Under the pieces are notes generated by a model. The model did not search any database. It saw only the letters and a program-made list of their open reading frames with translations, and was not told the DNA's origin. Position numbers and translations under genes: made by a program. A DNA stretch of 64,000 nucleotides from an uncultured Paracoccaceae bacterium (GTDB lineage: Bacteria > Pseudomonadota > Alphaproteobacteria > Rhodobacterales > Rhodobacteraceae): NCBI GenBank assembly GCA_947494675.1, contig CANLVP010000001.1, positions 1,364,001 through 1,428,000 on the forward strand, written 5' to 3'. Positions within the stretch are counted from its first letter, which is position 1; every line of letters begins with the position of its first letter. Positions 60,886-64,000 of this stretch are shown in pieces.

Positions 60886-61395
60886 GGATCATTTGGAAAA
60901 ACTTTTCCCGTCGATTCAAAGGGGTCAGAGATTCGATTTCAGATAGTGCAGAGTCAAGCGCGTTGTTCTGTTGAAGCGGCCCCAAACGAGTTGCTAACTT
61001 GTCCATGCGATTCACATCGTTCCGGGGGGGACATGAGGGTTCAGCACCGATAAGAGCGTCCAGCAACAAAGGCAAATGTTGCACAGTGGCGCCATTGGGA
61101 TAGCGGTGCTGAAAGTCTTGCAAAGGTGATCAGGCGGGTCCGCATTTATGCGGTGCCAATGTCACCTTGGTGTCTGCGAATTACGAGGGTTCACCTCGTC
61201 TGCCGCATCTCTCATCCCCGCGTTGTCGCGGCTTTTGCGACCCCTTGTTTGGGTTGCTGCGGTCGAGGCCTTTGAAGTGGTGGCGGTTTGACCGTCCAAC
61301 GCATGTTGGGCGACTAAAACAGCTGTGTCTGCGGACCAATGTGAACGTGGCAGTCTATGACTGTCGGGCAGGGATTTGGTTTGGAACAGGGCAAA

Positions 61396-62745
61396 ATGAC
61401 AACGCATGTGTGGGGACAGGTTCAGCAAGAGCTGAAAGACGGGATGAGCGGAAATAGCTTCAAGAGCTGGATCGCGCCGCTGGAACTCAAAGGGTTGGAC
61501 GGACAAGTCGCAACTTTCGAAGTCCCGACAGGGTTCATTGGAAACTATGTGAACCAAAACTTTGGTGACCAGATTCTCTACCAACTCAACAAGGCCGGTC
61601 AGGACGTGCAGCGTTTGAAATTCGCCGTGCCCGCCGGCAAACGCAGCGCCCCCGTTGCCGAAGCTGCCGCACCCGCCAAATCCATCAAGTCGTCGATGTC
61701 CGGCGACATGGGGTCCTCGATTGACCCACGCTATACCTTTGACACTTTCGTCGTCGGCAAACCGAATGAGCTTGCCCACGCCGCCGCCCGCCGCGTTGCC
61801 GAAGGCGGTGAAGTGTCGTTCAACCCGCTCTTTCTTTATGGTGGCGTCGGCCTCGGCAAAACCCACCTGATGCACGCGATTGCGAATGAGTTGGGCCGTT
61901 CCCGTCCCGACCTGAACGTCCTCTATCTTTCGGCAGAGCAGTTCATGTACCGCTTCATCACCGCGCTGCGGGACCGCAAGATGATGGATTTCAAATCGCA
62001 ATTGCGCTCCGTTGATGTGCTGATGGTCGATGACGTGCAATTCATGGCGGGCAAGGACAGCACGCAAGAAGAATTCTTTCACACCTTCAACGCCCTGATT
62101 GAGGCGCGCAAACAGATCATCCTGTCGGGCGACCGCGCACCGGGCGAGATGAAGGATATGGAAGACCGCATTCGCAGCCGTATGCAGTGCGGCCTTGTCG
62201 TCGACCTGCACCCCACAGACTACGAACTGCGCCTTGGCGTGTTGCAATCCAAAGCCGAAATTCAGGCCGTCAGCTACCCCAACCAAGTCGTCGCACCCGG
62301 CGTGCTGGAATTCCTCGCGCACCGGATCACCACGAACGTCCGCGTGCTCGAAGGCGCGCTGGTCCGCCTCTTTGCTTTCGCGAGCCTTGTTGACCGCGAG
62401 ATCACGCTGGAACTGACGCAGGATTGCCTGTCTGACGTGCTCAAAGCCAACGACCGCAAGGTCACGGTCGAGGAAATTCAGCGCAAGGTCAGCGAACACT
62501 ACAACATCCGCCTGTCAGACCTGATCGGCCCCAAGCGCCTGCGTGCTTATGCGCGGCCCCGTCAGGTGGCGATGTTCCTGTGCAAGACCATGACCAGCCG
62601 GTCACTGCCCGATATTGGCCGTCGGTTTGGCAAGCGCGATCACACCACCGTCATGCACGGTGTGAAGCGCATCGAAGAGCTGTCAGCGACTGATAGCCAG
62701 ATCGCCGATGACATCGAATTGCTGCGCCGCGCGTTGGAAGAATAA
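61396..62745 (+). CDS. dnaA: Chromosomal replication initiator protein DnaA
   Basis: Walker A GGVGLGKTHLMHAIAN, DnaA signature GKRDHTTVMHGVKRI; start MTTHVWG preferred. Confidence 0.97.
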   Translation: MTTHVWGQVQQELKDGMSGNSFKSWIAPLELKGLDGQVATFEVPTGFIGNYVNQNFGDQILYQLNKAGQDVQRLKFAVPAGKRSAPVAEAAAPAKSIKSSMSGDMGSSIDPRYTFDTFVVGKPNELAHAAARRVAEGGEVSFNPLFLYGGVGLGKTHLMHAIANELGRSRPDLNVLYLSAEQFMYRFITALRDRKMMDFKSQLRSVDVLMVDDVQFMAGKDSTQEEFFHTFNALIEARKQIILSGDRAPGEMKDMEDRIRSRMQCGLVVDLHPTDYELRLGVLQSKAEIQAVSYPNQVVAPGVLEFLAHRITTNVRVLEGALVRLFAFASLVDREITLELTQDCLSDVLKANDRKVTVEEIQRKVSEHYNIRLSDLIGPKRLRAYARPRQVAMFLCKTMTSRSLPDIGRRFGKRDHTTVMHGVKRIEELSATDSQIADDIELLRRALEE

Positions 62746-62872
62746 CCCGACCTGCGTGCCGCCCTTGTCATGGGCCGCGACTTTATTCATGAATAAGCTT
62801 GAGGTGAGCGGAGAAACGGTTAGTTTCTCCCTCCCGGCGTTGCGTCCGCAGAACAGATAAAGGGCAAGGGAC

Positions 62873-63991
62873 ATGAAACTCAGCATTGAACGCGCGAGCC
62901 TGCTTAAGGCAGTCGCACAGGCCCAATCTGTTGTGGAACGGCGCAACACCATCCCGATCCTCGCCAATGTGCTGATCGAGGCGGAAGGCGACACCGTGCA
63001 ATTCCGCGCCACCGACCTTGATATCGAAGTGGTCGACCGCGCCCCCGCCAAAGTCGAACGGGCCGGGGCCACCACGGTCTCTGCCGTGACCCTGAACGAG
63101 ATTGTGCGCAAACTGCCCGACGGCGCGCTTGTGACCCTGACCGAAGACAGCAACACCGGCCGTCTGACGATTGAGGCGGGCCGATCAAACTTCTCGCTGG
63201 CAACCCTGCCCAAAGAAGACTTCCCCGTCATGGCCAGCTCGGAATATGCAGCGAACTTTTCTGCTGCGGCGCCCGTGCTGCGGCGGTTGTTCGATAAATC
63301 CAAATTTGCGATCTCGACCGAAGAGACGCGCTATTACCTCAACGGTGTTTACATGCACGTCGCCGATGGTGACGGCGGCAAGGTGCTGCGCTGCGTGGCG
63401 ACGGACGGCCACCGGCTTGCCCGGATCGACGCCGATCTGCCTGCCGGTGCTGCCGATATGGCAGGCGTGATCGTGCCGCGCAAAACCGTGGGTGAACTGC
63501 GCAAGCTTCTCGACGATGATGAAATGCAGATCGCCGTCTCGGTGTCGGAAACCAAAGTGCGCTTTGCCACGCCTGACATCACCCTGACGTCAAAAGTGAT
63601 CGACGGCACCTTCCCCGACTATTCCCGCGTGATCCCATCGGGCAACACCCGCAAGCTTGAGGTGGACGCCTCTGAGTTTGCCAAGGCCGTGGACCGGGTG
63701 GCGACCGTCAGCTCTGAACGCTCGCGTGCTGTGAAATTGCAGTTGGACGAAGACAAGCTGATCCTGTCCGTGAACGCACCTGATAGCGGCGCGGCAGAGG
63801 AAGAGCTTGCCGTGGCTTACGGGGACGAGCGTCTCGAAATTGGCTTTAACGCCAAATATTTGCTTGAGATCGCCAGCCAGGTGGACCGCGAGAATGCGGT
63901 CTTCATGTTCAATTCCTCCGGCGATCCAACCCTGATGCGTGAAGGCAATGACACAAGCGCCGTCTATGTCGTCATGCCGATGCGCGTGTGA
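62873..63991 (+). CDS. dnaN: DNA polymerase III beta clamp
   Basis: MKLSIERASLLKAVAQAQSVVERRNTIPILANVLIEAEGD ... VYVVMPMRV. Confidence 0.97.
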   Translation: MKLSIERASLLKAVAQAQSVVERRNTIPILANVLIEAEGDTVQFRATDLDIEVVDRAPAKVERAGATTVSAVTLNEIVRKLPDGALVTLTEDSNTGRLTIEAGRSNFSLATLPKEDFPVMASSEYAANFSAAAPVLRRLFDKSKFAISTEETRYYLNGVYMHVADGDGGKVLRCVATDGHRLARIDADLPAGAADMAGVIVPRKTVGELRKLLDDDEMQIAVSVSETKVRFATPDITLTSKVIDGTFPDYSRVIPSGNTRKLEVDASEFAKAVDRVATVSSERSRAVKLQLDEDKLILSVNAPDSGAAEEELAVAYGDERLEIGFNAKYLLEIASQVDRENAVFMFNSSGDPTLMREGNDTSAVYVVMPMRV

Positions 63992-64000
63992 CGGGGCGGC

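Noticed and set aside
60812-61123. 103-aa minus-strand ORF between rpsT and dnaA
   Set aside because: Its 5'-distal end runs through the rpsT terminator hairpin and no family resemblance; insufficient support
61162-62499. 445-aa minus-strand ORF
   Set aside because: Antisense to dnaA; shadow ORF
1-64000. CRISPR arrays, intact IS elements, prophage, tRNA/rRNA genes
   Set aside because: None recognised on either strand by inspection

Overview
This 64 kb window looks like a chromosomal segment of a Rhodobacteraceae aerobic anoxygenic phototroph (Loktanella/Yoonia/Jannaschia-like by gene content; inference only). Four blocks are visible. (1) ~1-15 kb: one end of a photosynthesis gene cluster, crtF(partial)-bchC-bchX-[49-aa ORF]-bchY-bchZ-pufQ-pufB-pufA-pufL-pufM-pufX-dxs, facing the convergent operon bchG-bch2(PucC family)-bchP-idi. 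It carries five TGT-N12-ACA (PpsR/CrtJ-type) boxes. (2) ~15-22 kb: ThuA-like protein, Gfo/Idh/MocA oxidoreductase, then a putative glycan module (GT4, uncharacterised protein, TPR-glycosyltransferase, DUF6165-like, FkbM methyltransferase). (3) ~22-52.7 kb: a large flagellar cluster (motB, flgEKLI, fliPN/H/F, fliL, motE-like, motA, 722-aa AMIN/TPR-like protein, flhA-fliR-flhB, second fliL-like gene, flgH-A-G-F, fliQ-E, flgC-B, fliI, DUF1217, flbT, flaF, flagellin, flgN-like, flgJ-like, fliK, flgD). (4) ~52.7-64 kb: housekeeping block ubiB/ubiE, mutM, echA, rpsT, dnaA, dnaN, with a three-gene catabolic cassette between echA and rpsT. No rRNA, tRNA, CRISPR array or intact mobile element was recognised. 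The best candidates for something under-described are the translationally coupled 49-aa ORF between bchX and bchY, the triple PpsR-box array upstream of bchC, the glycosylation-like module fused to the flagellar locus, and the signal-peptide/TPR protein between motA and flhA. All functional calls are by reading the sequence; no database search was run.
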